Source: Bubalus kerabau (taxonomy: Eukaryota > Chordata > Mammalia > Artiodactyla > Bovidae). Taken from it: a stretch of DNA of 64,000 bases. How positions within the stretch are numbered: position 1 is the stretch's first letter; every line of letters begins with the position of its first letter. Location: NCBI RefSeq assembly GCF_029407905.1, contig NC_073630.1, positions 53,655,001 to 53,719,000 of the forward strand, read 5' to 3'. This document shows, piece after piece, positions 44,682 to 56,522 of the stretch. The notes below the pieces were generated by a model. It ran no database searches. It was not told the origin of the DNA and saw only the letters and a program-made list of their open reading frames with translations. Position numbers and translations under genes: made by a program.

Positions 44682-46630
44682 GTGGAGGAGACTGGTGATA
44701 GAAGTAAAGTCCAATGCTATAAAGATCAATATTGTATAGGAACCTGGAATGTTAGGTCCATGGATCAAGGCAAATTGGAAGTGGTCAAACAGGAGATGGC
44801 AAGAGTCAACATCAGCATTTTAGGAATCAGCAAACTAAAATGGACTGGAATCGGTGAATTTAACTCAATTAACCCTTATATGTACTACTGTGTGCAAGAA
44901 TCCCTTAGAAGAAATGGAGTAGCCATCATAGTCAACAAAAAAAGTCTGAAATGAAGCACCTGGATCCAATCTCAAAAATGACAGAATGATCTCTGTTTGT
45001 TTCCAAGTCAAACCATTCAAAATCAGAGTAATCCAAGTCTATGTCCCTACCAGTAATGCTGAAGAAGCTGAAGTTGAATGGTTCTATGAAGACCTACAAG
45101 ACCTTCAAGAACTAACACCCATAAAAGATGCCCTTTTCATTATAGGGGACTAGAATGCAAAAGTAGGAAGTCAAGAAACACCTGGCAAATTTGGCCTTGG
45201 AGTATGGAATGAAGCAGGTCAAAGGCTAATAGAATTTTGCCTAGAGAACGCATTGGTCATAGCAAACATCATCTTCCAACAACACAAGAGAAGACTCTAC
45301 ATATGGACATCACCAGATGGTCAATATTGAAATCAGATTGATTATATTCTTTGCAGCCAACGATGGAGAAGCTCTGTACAGTCAGCAAAAACAAGACCAG
45401 GAGTTGACTGTGGCTAAGATTATGAACTCCTTATTGCCAAATTTCAGACTTAAATTGAAGAAAGTAGGGAAAACCACTAGACCATTCAGGTATGGCCTAA
45501 ATCACAATTATACAGTGGAAGTGAAAATAGATTCAAGGGATTATTGGATAGACAGAGTGCCCAAAAAACTACAGATGGAGGTTCGTGACATAGTACAGGA
45601 GGCAGGGATCAATACCATCCACAAGCAAAGAAATACATAAAGGCAAAATCATCTGAGGAGGACTTACAAATAGCTGTGAATAGAAGCAAAGCAAAATGCA
45701 AAGGAGAAAAAGAAAAGGAAAGATATACTCACTTGAAAGCAGAGTTCCAAAGAATATCAAGGAGAGATAAGAAAGCCTCCTCAGTGATCAATGTAAAGAA
45801 ATAGAAAAAAGCAATAGAATGGGAAGAGGTGGCAAGAATACACAGAAGATCTATACAGAAAAAATCTTCACAACCCACATAATGATGATGGCATGATCAC
45901 TCACTTCTAGCCAGACATCCTGGAGTGCAAAGTTGAGTGGGAATTAGGAAGCATCCCTAGGAACAAAGTTAGTAGAGGTGATGGAATTCCAGTTGAGCTA
46001 TTTCAAATCCTAAAAGATGATGATGTGAAAGTGCTGCACTCAATATGCCAGAAAATATGGAGAACTCAGCAGTGGTGACTGGACTGGAAAAGGTCAGTTT
46101 TCATTCCAATCCCAAAGAAAGGCAATACCAGAGAATTATCAAACTACTGCACAATTGTACTCATTTCACACACTAGTAAAGTAATGCTTAAAATTCTCCA
46201 AGCCAGGCTTCAGCAATACGTGAACTGTGAAATTCCAGATGTTCAAGCTGGATTTAGAGAAGCCAGAGGAATCAGAGATCAAATTGCCAACATCATCTTG
46301 ATCATCAGAAAAGCAGGAAAGTCTCAGAAAAAAATATATTTCTGCTTTATTGACTATGCCAAAGCCTTTGACTGTGTGGATTACAACCAACTGTGGAAAA
46401 TTCTGAAAGAGATGGGAATACCAGACCACCTGACCTGCCTCTTGAGAAATCTGTATGCAGATCAGGAAGCAACAGTTAGAACTGGACATGGAACAGCCTG
46501 GTTCCAAATAGGAAAAGGAGTACGTCAAGGCTGTATATTGTCACCCTGCTTATTTAACTTATATGCAGAGTACATCATGAGAAACGCTGGGCCAGAAGAA
46601 GCACAAGCTGGAATCAAGATTGCCTGGTGA
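44682..46630 (+). pseudogene. BovB ORF2 remnant (endonuclease and reverse transcriptase)
   Basis: The endonuclease start CIGTWNVRSMDQGKLEVVKQ lies in the open piece 44682-44954, with the second conserved part around 45317-45640 (MVNIEIRLIIFFAAND). The reverse transcriptase piece 46184-46630 carries FIDYAKAFDCVDYNQLW (motif A) and GVRQGCILSPCLFN (motif B). It ends at TGA 46628-46630, where tryptophan-TGA replaces the usual G-R before NINNLRYADD. The YADD box is readable downstream at about 46646-46657 in the same frame after that stop. The L1-BT cuts the gene just beyond. Confidence 0.82.
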
Positions 46631-46754
46631 AATATCAATAACCTCAGATATGCAGATGACACCACCCTTATGGCAGAAAGTGAAGAAGAACTAAAGAGCC
46701 TCTTGATGAAAGTGAAAGAGGAGAGTGACAATGTTGGCTTCAAACTCAACATTC

Positions 46755-47283
46755 ATGATATTTTACATGTTTCAATGCCATTCTCCCAAATCTCCCCACC
46801 CTCTCCCTCTCCCACAGAGTCCATAAGACTGTTCTATACATCAGTGTCTCTTTTGCTGTCTCATACACAGGATTATTGTTACCATCTTTCTAAATTCCAT
46901 ATATATGCGTTAGTATACTGTATTGGTGTTTTTCTTTCTGGCTTACTTCACTCTGTATAATAGGCTCCAGTTTCATCCACCTCATTAGAACTGATTCAAA
47001 TGTATTCTTTTTAATGGCTGAATAATATTCCATTGTGTATATGTACCACAGCTTTCTTATCCATTCATCTGCTGATGGACATCTAGGTTGTTTCAATGTC
47101 CTGGCTACTGGATGCTTGGGGCTGGTGCACTGGGACGACCCAGAGGGATGGAATGGGGAGGGAGGAGGGAGGAGGGTTCAGGATGGGGAACACATGTATA
47201 CCTGTGGCGGATTCATTTTGATATTTGGCAAAACTAATACAGTTATGTAAAGTTTAAAAATAAAATAAAATTAAAAAAAAAAA
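46755..47283 (+). mobile_element. L1-BT nested in BovB, with inverted 5' part (twin-primed)
   Basis: 46755-47105 is L1-BT 3' sequence in reverse (starting ATATTTTACATGTTTC) and 47106-47283 is the L1-BT 3' end in the sense direction with poly-A. About 45 bp of L1 between the two is missing. The 14-bp duplication AAACTCAACATTCA at 46741-46754 and 47284-47297 brackets it, and the BovB text reads through once one copy is removed. Confidence 0.95.
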
Positions 47284-48166
47284 AAACTCAACATTCAGAA
47301 AATTAAGATCATGGCATGTGGTTCCATCACCAGTAGATGGGGAACCAATGGAAGGAGTGACAGACATTATTTGGAGGCAGGGGTCACTCCATAATCACTG
47401 CAGATGGTGACTGCAGCCATGAAATCAAAAGATGCTTGCTCCTTGGAAGAAAAGTTATGACCAACCTAGACAGCATATTATAAAACAGAAACATTACTTT
47501 GCTGATGCAGGTCCATGTTGTGAAAGCTATGGTTTTTCCAGTAGTCATGTATGGATGTGAGAATTGGACTATAAAGAAAGCTGAGTGCTGAAGAATTGAT
47601 GCTTTTGAACTGTGGTGTTGGAGAAGACTCTTGAGAGTCCCTTGGACTGCAAGGAGATCAAACCAGCCAATCCTAAAGGAAATCAATACTGAATATTCAT
47701 TGGAAGGACTGATTCTGAAGATGAAACTCCAATACTTTGGCCTCCTGATGCGAAGAACTGCCTCATTTGAAAAGACCCTGATGCTGGGAAGATTGAAGGC
47801 TGGGGGAGAAGGTGATGACAGAGGATGAGACGATTGGATGGCATCACTGACTCAATGGACATGAGTTTTAGCAAGCTCAGTAGTTGGTGATGGACCGGGA
47901 GGCCTGGCATGCTGCAGTCCATGGAGTTGCAAAGAGTTGGACAGGACTGAATGACTGAACTGAACTGTGCTTCTGGATGGTGAATTTCACAAGTGTTTCT
48001 CACTTTTTATTTCCTCCACACTTAGGTGGAACAAGATGGCTAGTGTTGCCTGAAGTTGAGTATTTCTCTTCCCCCAGGTCAGTTAGGATCTGACATTACC
48101 CAGCAGATTAAGCTCTTGTTAAGTAGATTCTCTTAAGGGAGGGCTTTAAAAGAAAATAATGCTCTG

Positions 48167-48702
48167 GTGTACAGTTGACCCTTGAACAACACAAAAGTGA
48201 AATCGCTCAGTCGTGTCCAACTCTTTGTGACCCCATGGACTGTAGCATACCAGGTTCCTCCATCCATGGAATTTTCCAGGCAAGAGTACTAGAGTGGGTT
48301 GCCATTTCCTTTTCAGGGGATTTTCCCGACCCAGGGATCGAACCCAGGTCTCCTGCATTGCAGGCAGACCCTTTACCATCTGAGCCACCAGGGAACCACA
48401 TGATTTTGAATTATGTGGGTTCGTTTTTATGTGGATTATTTTCAAGAAATAAATTTATGTATTGTAAGTGTATTTTCTCTTCATTATGATTTTCTTAACA
48501 AAATTTTCTTTTTTCTAGTTTATTGTATGAATACAATATATAATACATATGTATAACATACAAAATATGTGTTAATTGGCATTTTTGTTACTGGTAAGAT
48601 TTCCAGTCAACAGTAAGCTATAACTATTTAAGTTTTTGGAGAGTCAAAAGTTATGTTCAGATTTTTAAGAGTGTAGGATTTTGGTTCCTTTGTCCCCTCA
48701 TG
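48167..48702 (+). mobile_element. Tigger-type DNA transposon remnant, split by a SINE
   Basis: The left end ACAGTTGACCCTTGAACAAC at 48171-48190 is the diagnostic terminus. After the SINE come TTTGAATTATGTGGGTTCG, a TTGTATGAATACAATATATAATAC block and ACAAAATATGTGTTAATTGGC, in Tigger order. The right terminus is lost. Confidence 0.75.
48193..48397 (-). mobile_element. Bov-tA SINE in Tigger element
   Basis: An antisense full copy: AAGTGAAATCGCTCAGTCGTG to TGAGCCACCAGGGAACC. It separates the two Tigger halves; flanks ACAACACA and AACCACA are a degraded duplication. Confidence 0.9.
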
Positions 48703-49136
48703 ATAAAGGCCAATTATATTTCAAAATGTTTCCTTTCCCCCTCCCTCTGCAGGCATCTCGAGATGTTTTCTCTGATATTCATCAGATTGAGCTCCTGGGA
48801 ATAACACTCACAAAAATGTTGGGGTGTCTCTATGACTGGGTTCCCCAGAAATTTTTAACTTTTACAGACTTGTCTGCACTAAACACATCCAATTCATCAG
48901 TTACAGTTCTGGTTCTCCTACCCTAGACCCTGTTCCCTGGGACATTTCTGCCTGTGAGTCTTTGTCTCAGTAAGTGATGAACTATATTCATCTGTTGGCC
49001 ATTCCAATTTTATAGCAGTATTTTGACTGTGTCCTCCCCTTTATAAAATCCAAGCCAAGTTGCTAATTTTTCGGTCTGTTCTGCTTTTCTTAAGATTTTA
49101 AATATTTCTTTATTCACTTATTATTATTATTTATTT
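48703..49136. other. Unassigned DNA with a weak terminal-exon candidate
   Basis: A strong acceptor-like tract (TTCCCCCTCCCTCTGCAG) ends at 48752. The frame starting at 48753 is open for 57 codons to TAG at 48924-48926, and its phase would fit the exon at 42726-42909. The wording around 48840-48980 also resembles an old LTR, so this may be a repeat. A TTA-rich patch lies at 49118-49140 and AATAAA at about 49339. Confidence 0.25.
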
Positions 49137-49250
49137 ATTTTTGCCACACCATGCAGCTTATGGTATTTTAGTTCCCTAACAAGGGATTGATCCCTGGACC
49201 TTGGCAGTGAGAGTGTGGAGTACTAACCTCTGGACTGCCAGGGAATTCCC
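49137..49250 (-). mobile_element. CHR-type (cetartiodactyl tRNA) SINE
   Basis: An antisense copy: CCACACCATGCAGCTTATGG, AAGGGATTGATCCCTGGACC and the final GGACTGCCAGGGAATTCCC. Confidence 0.88.
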
Positions 49251-49448
49251 TGTTATGCTTTTTACTTGTTGCTTGAACTCTGTTCCTTATAAGTGGAAAC
49301 TAAAATGGAAATTCTAGGTTATTATTCTAAATATTTTTAATAAAAGAAGGAGAAACATAATTTTACCCCAGGGCATATAAGCATCAGATTGTGTCCATAG
49401 AAACTAACCATGAGTAATCTCTTAGAAGATCTACCCTAGGACACAGTG

Positions 49449-49666
49449 TGGGCTTCCCTGGTGGCTCAGATGGTAAAGAATCTGCCTGCAATGAGGGAGA
49501 CCTGGGTTCAATCCCTGGGTTGGGAAGATTCCCTGGAGGAGGGTATGGCAACCCATTCCACTATTCTTGCCTGGAGAATCCCCATGGACAGAGGAGCCTG
49601 GCAAGCTATAGCCCATGGGGTCACAAAGAGTTGAACATGACTGAGTGACTAAGCAGAGGAGAGCAC
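49449..49666 (+). mobile_element. Bov-tA SINE
   Basis: A near-consensus full copy (GTGGGCTTCCCTGGTGGC to GACTAAGCAGAGGAGAGCAC). Flanks AGGACACAGTG (49438-49448) and AGGATACAGTG (49667-49677) are an 11-bp duplication with one mismatch. Confidence 0.94.
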
Positions 49667-49677
49667 AGGATACAGTG

Positions 49678-50559
49678 AATGTGTGAGTGTGTTTGGGGGA
49701 GGTGGGGCAGTAGGGTGGGCAGGGTTCCTCACTCTTAAGACCTTGGAAGCAAGTATAAAGAAACCTTACAACATAGTGGATGTCACACCAAAACTTAAAA
49801 ATAGGGTTTTGACTGGAACATGAAAAGGACATTTTTGAGAATTATTTTCAAAGTGTTTATATTTGGCAGTTCTAACTCGTCAGCTTCCAATACAAATCAA
49901 TTAATACAGAACATGGTGAGAGAAAACAAATCTCCAAAACTTCATCAAGAATTCCACTAAATCCAAGTTAATAGCCAAATTTACCATTATTCCCAGAATT
50001 GTTTCTTGTAGAATGAGTACACTTCAAAAAAAAAAAAAAAAAGAATGCTGTAGTTTGAGGATTAAATATTCCTAGCCTATGAGGTTGTACAAATGACTGA
50101 CGTCTTCCTTCATGTACTTCTTCCATCGCCAAACTTCCTCTCTTCTGTTAACATCCAAACTATCGCAACATTTAAATAGCAGTTGTAAGAGTGATCTCAT
50201 CTCATCGGCTTTACTTCATTTGACATTAACACTCAAAAACCAATGAAATGCTGTTTCACCCTGTAATGCTTAATGTATCCATAATCTCCTTGTTAAATCT
50301 AGTGGATCCTTATCAGGACACTTTTTACCACTGCAGCACCTGATATTAGGGGCAATTTTCTTTGTATTTTGCATTTCTTCTTTTTTTATTTCCATGACGC
50401 AACTATTTCAAAGTTTTTTCTTATCTTTCTAGTTGCTCCTTTTTTCTAATGTGAACTATTTCCCAATCACAGCTTCTAAATTTTGGTGTGCCACAGAAGC
50501 AGTGCCCTATACTGTAGGAAAACTATTCATTTTTTCCTGGTATCTCCGTCACTCTAATG
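49678..50559. other. Non-coding DNA without confident repeats
   Basis: Poly-A of 18 at about 50026-50042. An L2-like phrase near 50180-50240 (GTAAGAGTGATCTCATC) is too weak to call. Confidence 0.35.
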
Positions 50560-50800
50560 GTTTTATTTGCACATATATATTCAAGACAGACTTTTTCCCT
50601 TGAGCTCTGTACTTATCAGTAAACCTAAATTATCTTCTGATTATCTCCATATAGAAATTCTATAGAATGTCTTGTATTGCTAGTTTTTAACTCAACCTGT
50701 TGAAATATGAGCTTATTATACCCCTAGAAAACATGTATCTATTTTCTCCATCTCTGAAAATGGCACTTGTAACTGCCCCTGCTCCCTGACCCATTAAACT
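50560..50800 (+). mobile_element. L2 LINE fragment
   Basis: TTTTTAACTCAACCTGTTG, then CCATCTCTGAAAATGGCAC and ACTGCCCCTGCTCCCTGACC keep the order of the L2 ORF2 segment that lies just upstream of the block at 20.7 kb. Strongly diverged. Confidence 0.4.
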
Positions 50801-52429
50801 CCTCAGTTGTACTTGTTCCTGTTGGTGTCAGTAGGACCAAAATTGCCTTTTGGTTGAAAAGCAATCGAAGTTGAAATATACCAAATTTGCTAAAATCACA
50901 AGCTCCAATTTACTAAGTTTCAACACTAAGAAAATGAGTTCTATATCTTAGCAATGATGATGGTCAAACAAGTAAGACTTCACTTAAACATGATCACCTT
51001 GTCTGTTTCAAATACTACCTGTGCAACATGGAGACAAAATAAAGCAGTACAACCCATGAAAGTCCTGGCCTTAAGAGCTGTGTACATTATATATCTTTGT
51101 GGCCCCATAGGTACCATATTTGATTTCAGCAGCAGCTATACTGGACAGCTCATGCAATACTTGCTCATTCAATTATCTGTATTACCTTCTCTCTGTTAAA
51201 ATAACTGATATGACTTCTGTTTCCCTGTATAAGCCTAACTGACACAACCAGAGAATGAAGATATGCCCAAGATCAGGGATATATCCTTGAATACATGTAT
51301 CTGTCTCCTCAAGGACCCTTTTACTTTTCACAGAGGCACACCCAAATTGCAGAGGCCCTAGCAGTGTAGGTGGTGTATGGAGTCCATGGAGTAGAAGAGA
51401 ATAAAGACAGTTTCATTCTTTACCTTGTGTCTATCACATTGGGTTGGAAGGGTGGAGTGTGGTACATGTCAGCATGCAAAGGTCCATATTATGGCAATAT
51501 AATACCTTTCTTACTTTGCACAGCTAAACAATCAGGTTTAATTTCTTGCAGCTTAAATGGGTCTCTTTCATTATGTCAGGCCTACCCATGACCCACCTCA
51601 GCCTGTGTGGTATGGTCCACTTTTTTTGCTTCTGGCCTGCTGCCATCCCCTCTCAGATAGTCTAGGAATAAAACTTTACATCTATTTTTAAGCATAAGAA
51701 AGTTTTTCCTATTAGAGCTTTTTTGCACATGCAGCATTCTATGCTGAACTTTAACTCCTCTTCTACCATGATACCTTTCACAGTGGTAATTCCTAGCATG
51801 TATCTACCTGGATAACTCACACTTATTTTTCAGGAAACAATGTTTCTCAGGAAAGCATTTCTTTATTACCACTCTCTCCCACTCATCTAGAGTAATTCCT
51901 CTTGTTTAGACTCTACCACTTCATGGATCACTGTGTCATGGACATCACTGACAAAAGCTCAGAAATGACAAAAGGAAAGCCAATGAAATCACAGAAACAG
52001 CAATTAATAAAAGTTTATTGTTCAGACACTAAAAAGGTAGTCTATTAACTGATAGCACTCAAACCAAAGCACAGAATAAGGCTCAGGGGTGTATTGTTAT
52101 AACCTAGCTTATACAGTGAAGAAGAAATGACTATTCTCCCCAGTAATTGTTTATAATATTAGAATTTTCTTAAATGATAGAGAATTGGCCAGTGGTTATC
52201 TCATATCATCCTTGGGAAAAGGTTTAAGCTTTGCTTATGATTTCCAGCAGCATAAATAAGAAATGACCCAGCTCAAGTTGGCCTTGCATAATAAGCTAAA
52301 CTAAGCTTTGCTTTTATACTGAACTGATTTTGTCTACTTATGGAATTTTCAAGGCTGATCTTCATTTGTTTTTCATTTTATGTAGTTTTGTTCATTACTA
52401 TTTTATTTCTGACTCAATTTCAAGAATAT
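50801..52429. other. Unassigned non-coding DNA
   Basis: A somewhat GC-richer stretch at 51290-51670 without a named repeat; frames at 50954-51199 and 51370-51591 show no domain. An unrecognised old LTR is possible. Confidence 0.35.
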
Positions 52430-52560
52430 CAGCCTGATGAAAGCAGGCACTGCATTCATTTTATTCATTTTCTTGTCCTTGGAACAAAAGACAGTGCCTG
52501 ATACATTATAGATATCCATTAAGATATTAGTTAATGACTGAACAAATGGATGAATGACAA
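52430..52560 (+). mobile_element. L2 LINE 3' end
   Basis: GAAAGCAGGCACTGCATTC, TCTTGTCCTTGGAAC, AGACAGTGCCTGATACATTA and GAACAAATGGATGAATGAC follow the L2 3' end. Confidence 0.6.
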
Positions 52561-52879
52561 TTGTTTGAATGTTGCTGTTTATATCAGTCCTTAATTTTTT
52601 TTCTTTTTTTTTTAGTTTTGGAAATGTTGTATATCTGAATTACTCATCATGGAAGACTAGACATGCATAGCTATTGAACACTTAAGATATGACTAGTGTG
52701 ACTAAAAAACTGAACTTTTAATTTAATTTTAATTAACCTAAATTTAATTTTAAATAGCTACATGTGGGTAGTTGCTAACATATTGGACAGTTTTAGGTAT
52801 ATGGGACAGAATCTATAGGGATGTTCTTTAAAAGATATGAATGAAAATATATGTATACAAGAGACATGGGGAAATGACA
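52561..52879. other. Non-coding A+T-rich DNA
   Basis: Oligo-T stretch at about 52597-52613 and TTTAATTTTAATT repeats at 52718-52753. No gene. Confidence 0.4.
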
Positions 52880-53130
52880 AGCCTGGAAAATCCCATGGAT
52901 GGAGGAGCTTGGTAGGCTGCAGTCCATGGGGTCGCTAAGAGTCGGACATGACTGAGCGACTTCACTTTCACTTTTCACTTTCATGCATTGGAGAAGGAAA
53001 TGGCAACCCACTCCAGTATTCTTGTCTGAAGAATCCCAGGGACAGAGGAGCCTAATGGGCTGCCGTCTATGGGGTTGCATAGAGTCAGACACGACTGAAG
53101 CACCTGAGGAGCAGCAGCAGCAGCAGCAGC
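52880..53130 (+). mobile_element. Bov-A2 SINE with AGC tail
   Basis: The first monomer is 5'-truncated (starts AGCCTGGAAAATCCCATGG); the second begins at GGAGAAGGAAATGGCAACCC and ends in (AGC)7 at 53110-53130. The linker carries a TTCACTTTCACTTTTCACTTTC repeat. No clear duplication. Confidence 0.93.
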
Positions 53131-54299
53131 AGAGTTCACACAAGTGAAAAATTTGGATAGTACAGTGATCATTATTTAAGTCCTTTGTCTCTGTTTGTCA
53201 TATAGTGAATTGAGATAACCTATTGATTTTATTATTAGAACCTATTCACATTTACATTTTATGATTTAAAGTTTTCACAATTTGAATACTTCATACATGT
53301 TCCTATATACTACAGATGTTTTAGTCAACATCATTTTAATTCCCCCCCCATGGCTTTTTCTTTCATGACATGTATGTAAACTTAACCATTTTAATTAATT
53401 TCTTGTATCACCCTTATTAGAATAATATATATTTGTCTTTCACAATTGTATACTTACCACTTCATAGAGAAGTTAAGAGTGTATAAGAAACATTGTCAAT
53501 AAATATTTGTATATCTAAATATATAATAAGCAAACTTTATATTTTAATATAAATGTAAATGTATTCTTGTAAATTTGGACATATCTTATACTACTTTTGT
53601 ACCATTAGCTTTAAAAAAATATTTTAGTAATTCTAATTCTCTTGAGCCAAACAAATATTCCTAAGTTCTCTGAATATTCTCTTCTGCTTGACTTAATTTT
53701 GTTTTTGTAAAAGTTAAACTCATGTAACTCTATCTGCATCTAGAGTTACTATTTTAAAATTAAATCACATCGTCTAGATAATATTTATCCCTGATACCTT
53801 TCTTCAGCTTTGGAAACAGTGATGATTTCATTCATTTCTAATAATGCAGTACCACCTTGGTTAAAGACACTTTTGACTTATTTTCATTTCAAGCCAGGGA
53901 GACACACAGCACCACCTCTAGTCACTTCATACCACCTTCTTCAAGCTAGAGATCTTTGCAAACACAACTCAATAAAGAAAAAAATAATAATAATCAACCT
54001 ATTATCTATGAAATGGTAAAATATTTTCTACTAAATACAACATCTAAAATTAGATCAATAATTTGAGAATCAACTAGTGGTCTAACGATTCTCTTAACCA
54101 TGTTCTTGGGTCCTACTCTTTTCTGAAGGCAGATTTCTAGTTCTGGAAGAGTCCCATATACATTTTCAGTAGTATAGAGTAGAATGAGAAGGAAGTATTA
54201 GTAAAGCCCACCTTTCAGTTCTGAATACATCTCAGCCTCTTAGAGGGCATTTCATCATATCCCTGACCCCCTTTTTCCACATGCACAAAAACACACAAA
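53131..54299. other. A+T-rich non-coding DNA
   Basis: No repeat or gene recognised; a C8 run at about 53343-53350 is the only notable simple sequence. Confidence 0.4.
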
Positions 54300-54608
54300 G
54301 CTACTTCCCTGCTGTCCCAGTTGTTAAGATTCCACTTGCCAACAGAGGGGACAGGGATTCAATCCCTGGTCTGGCAAGATTCCACATGTTGCAGGGCAAC
54401 TAAGCCTATCGGCCACAATTACTGAGCCCGTTTGCTACAAATACTGAAGCCCATGTACCCTTGACACCATCCTCCACCACAAGAAAAGCCACGAAATGAG
54501 AAGCTCACAGATCACAACTAGAGAGTAGTCCCCACTCGTTGCAACTAGAGAAACCCCACACAGAATCAAAGACATAGCACAACAAAATAATTTACTAATT
54601 AATTAATG
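54300..54608 (+). mobile_element. Long CHR-type SINE (CHR-1-like)
   Basis: The head CTACTTCCCTGCTGTCCCAG and B box GGGATTCAATCCCTGGTC are followed by the diagnostic body: GGGCAACTAAGCC, CAATTACTGAGCCCG, CTACAAATACTGAAGCCC, GTAGTCCCCACTCGTTGC, AACTAGAGAAACCCC. The tail is A/T-rich. Flanks AAAACACACAAA and AAAACACACACAAAT suggest a duplication. Confidence 0.85.
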
Positions 54609-54747
54609 AAAACACACACAAATAATATCAACATCATTTTTTCAAGACTGGCAGGCAAGGAATACAACTCAGCAGTAAGTAGTCAATTCTGCTGTCTTTA
54701 CAGACATTCTCCCCCACTTGCATTTCATTGCATTAATTATCACAGCA

Positions 54748-55472
54748 GACCAGATCAGATTAGTCGCTCAGTCATGTCCGATTCTTTGAGACCCCATGAA
54801 TCGCAGCACTCCAGGCCTCCCTGTCCATCACCAACTCTCGGAGTTCACTGAGACTCACGTCCATTGAGTCAATGATGCCATCCAGCCATCTCATCATCTG
54901 TCGTCCCCTTCTCCTCCTGCCCCCAATCCCTCCCAGCATCAGGGTCTTTTCCAATGAATCAACTCTTCACATGAGGTGACCAAAGTACTGGAGTTTCAGC
55001 TTTAGCATCATTCCTTCCAAAGAAATCCCAGGGCTGATCTCCTTCAGAATGGACTGGTTGGATCTCCTTGCAGTCCAAGGGACTCTCAAGAGTCTTCTCC
55101 AACACCACAGTGCAAAAGCATAAATTCTTCGGCACTCAGCCTTCTTCAAAGTCCAAAGACTTCAAAGTCTCACATCCATACATGACCACAGGAAAAACCA
55201 TAGCCTTGACTAGATGAATCTTTGTTGGCAAAGTAATGTCTCTGTTTTTGAATATGCTATCTAGGTTGGTCATAACTTTCCTTCCAAGGAGTAAGTGTCT
55301 TTTAATTTCATGGCTGTAGTCACCATCTATAGTGATTTTGGAGCCCAGAAAAATAAAGTCTGACACTGTTTCCCCTGTTTCCCCATCTTTTTCCCATGAA
55401 GTGGTGGGACCGGATGCCATAATCTTCGTTTTCTGAATGTTGAGCTTTAAGCCAACTTTTTCACTCTCCACT
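54748..55472 (-). mobile_element. BovB LINE 3' fragment, antisense
   Basis: About 725 bp from the reversed end (CCAGATCAGATTAGTCGC) to the segment just after the YADD box (TTAAGCCAACTTTTTCACTCTCC). A local duplication of AAAGTC text at 55146-55172 breaks its reading frame. Confidence 0.93.
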
Positions 55473-55540
55473 CAACACCCCATGAAATCTTTACCAACTT
55501 AGCACCATCTTCTGCTACAGTATATTTGTGCCCCACTTAC

Positions 55541-55655
55541 CTTGCAAGACTCAACTGCTAGAAGATAATGAGCCAGTTCCACCTCACCATCTGTGTTCTC
55601 AGATCATTCTCAGTGCCAACTGCATGTGACTTCAGACTGTGGTGAAGATCTCTAC
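55541..55655 (-). ncRNA. Candidate antisense exon with strong splice sites (no through-frame)
   Basis: On the - strand a long pyrimidine tract (CCCTCTCTCCTTTCACAG) ends at the acceptor just above 55655, and the exon ends in AAG|GTAAGT, with GTAAGT at 55540-55535. Both sites are near ideal. The 115-bp exon has stops in all three frames (frame 1 at codon 8, frame 2 at its first codon, frame 3 after 31 codons), so a coding internal exon is unlikely; a non-coding RNA or a last coding part is possible. It lies 68 bp beyond a BovB and overlaps no repeat I recognise. The strand is opposite to the exon candidates at 1.2 and 42.7 kb. Confidence 0.3.
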
Positions 55656-56522
55656 CTGTGAAAGGAGAGAGGGAAGAAAGGAGGATTAGAGAAAAAGAAT
55701 ACCAGACTGCAGTACAGTTCCAAGAAAGGAAAGACAAGTCCAGTGAGCAGTCCTTGGATGAAAGGTGGAAATATAAAAATATGGAAAACTAGTTCTTCCA
55801 CCTGGAAATACAGAAAATTAGTTGTTTTGGGTGAGGAGGAGTTGACAATACATATCTATAGGATTATTTAATTTGTTATGGTCCTAAACTTCTGAGATAG
55901 AAACTTTGTAACTACAACCATATCACACGAAAGTAACTAGTTGAAAAGTACTGCATTCAATGTAAAAAAGTATTACACATCATTTGACAATAACAAATTA
56001 TTTTCCTGAATTCAACTTTATTGAATTTACTTATCTAGGTATTACAGTTTTTTGCATGCTCAGATGGATTGAGGTAGAGAAAAAAATTGGTAGCAAGCAG
56101 AAACTTACTTATGTTTTATTCTATTTTATATCATGAATTGAAAATCATTTTGGCACAAAATTGTATAAATAATCATAGTCCATCCTTCCTTCAGGAAACT
56201 ACTTTCTTCATGGTCAGCAATGATCTCTTTGCAAAGACTTAAATTAATTGTATTCAATCCTAATTTACCTGATCATCCTGTAGTATATGATCCTGTTGTC
56301 TCCCTTCAAAATTGAAAAACAACCAAGAGACTTTGGTTTCTAGCATCTCCTGTTTTGTTTTTGGCACTTCTTGGCCTCCATTGAGCTCATTTTTCCTTTC
56401 CTGGCCCTTTTATTTAGGCTTCTCTCAGGATTCTGTGATTTGTGGTCTATTTCATCATAACTTCATGTGTTTTGCATGAGCAATCAAATTTACTGTGATG
56501 GTTCTAAGTACATCTTTGTATT
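55656..56522. other. Non-coding DNA without assigned repeats
   Basis: Starts with the purine-rich tract that forms the antisense acceptor at 55656-55690. Nothing else is recognised. Confidence 0.4.

Larger units (their letters stand above)
44253..47964 (+). mobile_element. Long BovB LINE interrupted by L1-BT
   Basis: Begins in the BovB 5' region (CAGTTTCACCCTCAGTCAGTC) and ends with the usual GACTGAATGACTGAACTGAA. The perfect 11-bp duplication CTGTGCTTCTG at 44242-44252 and 47965-47975 sets the limits. Without the nested L1-BT (46755-47283) and its repeat it is about 3.17 kb, so only the tandem 5' head and part of the 5' region are missing. An internal deletion near 45825 removes some of the connector region. 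Confidence 0.95.
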
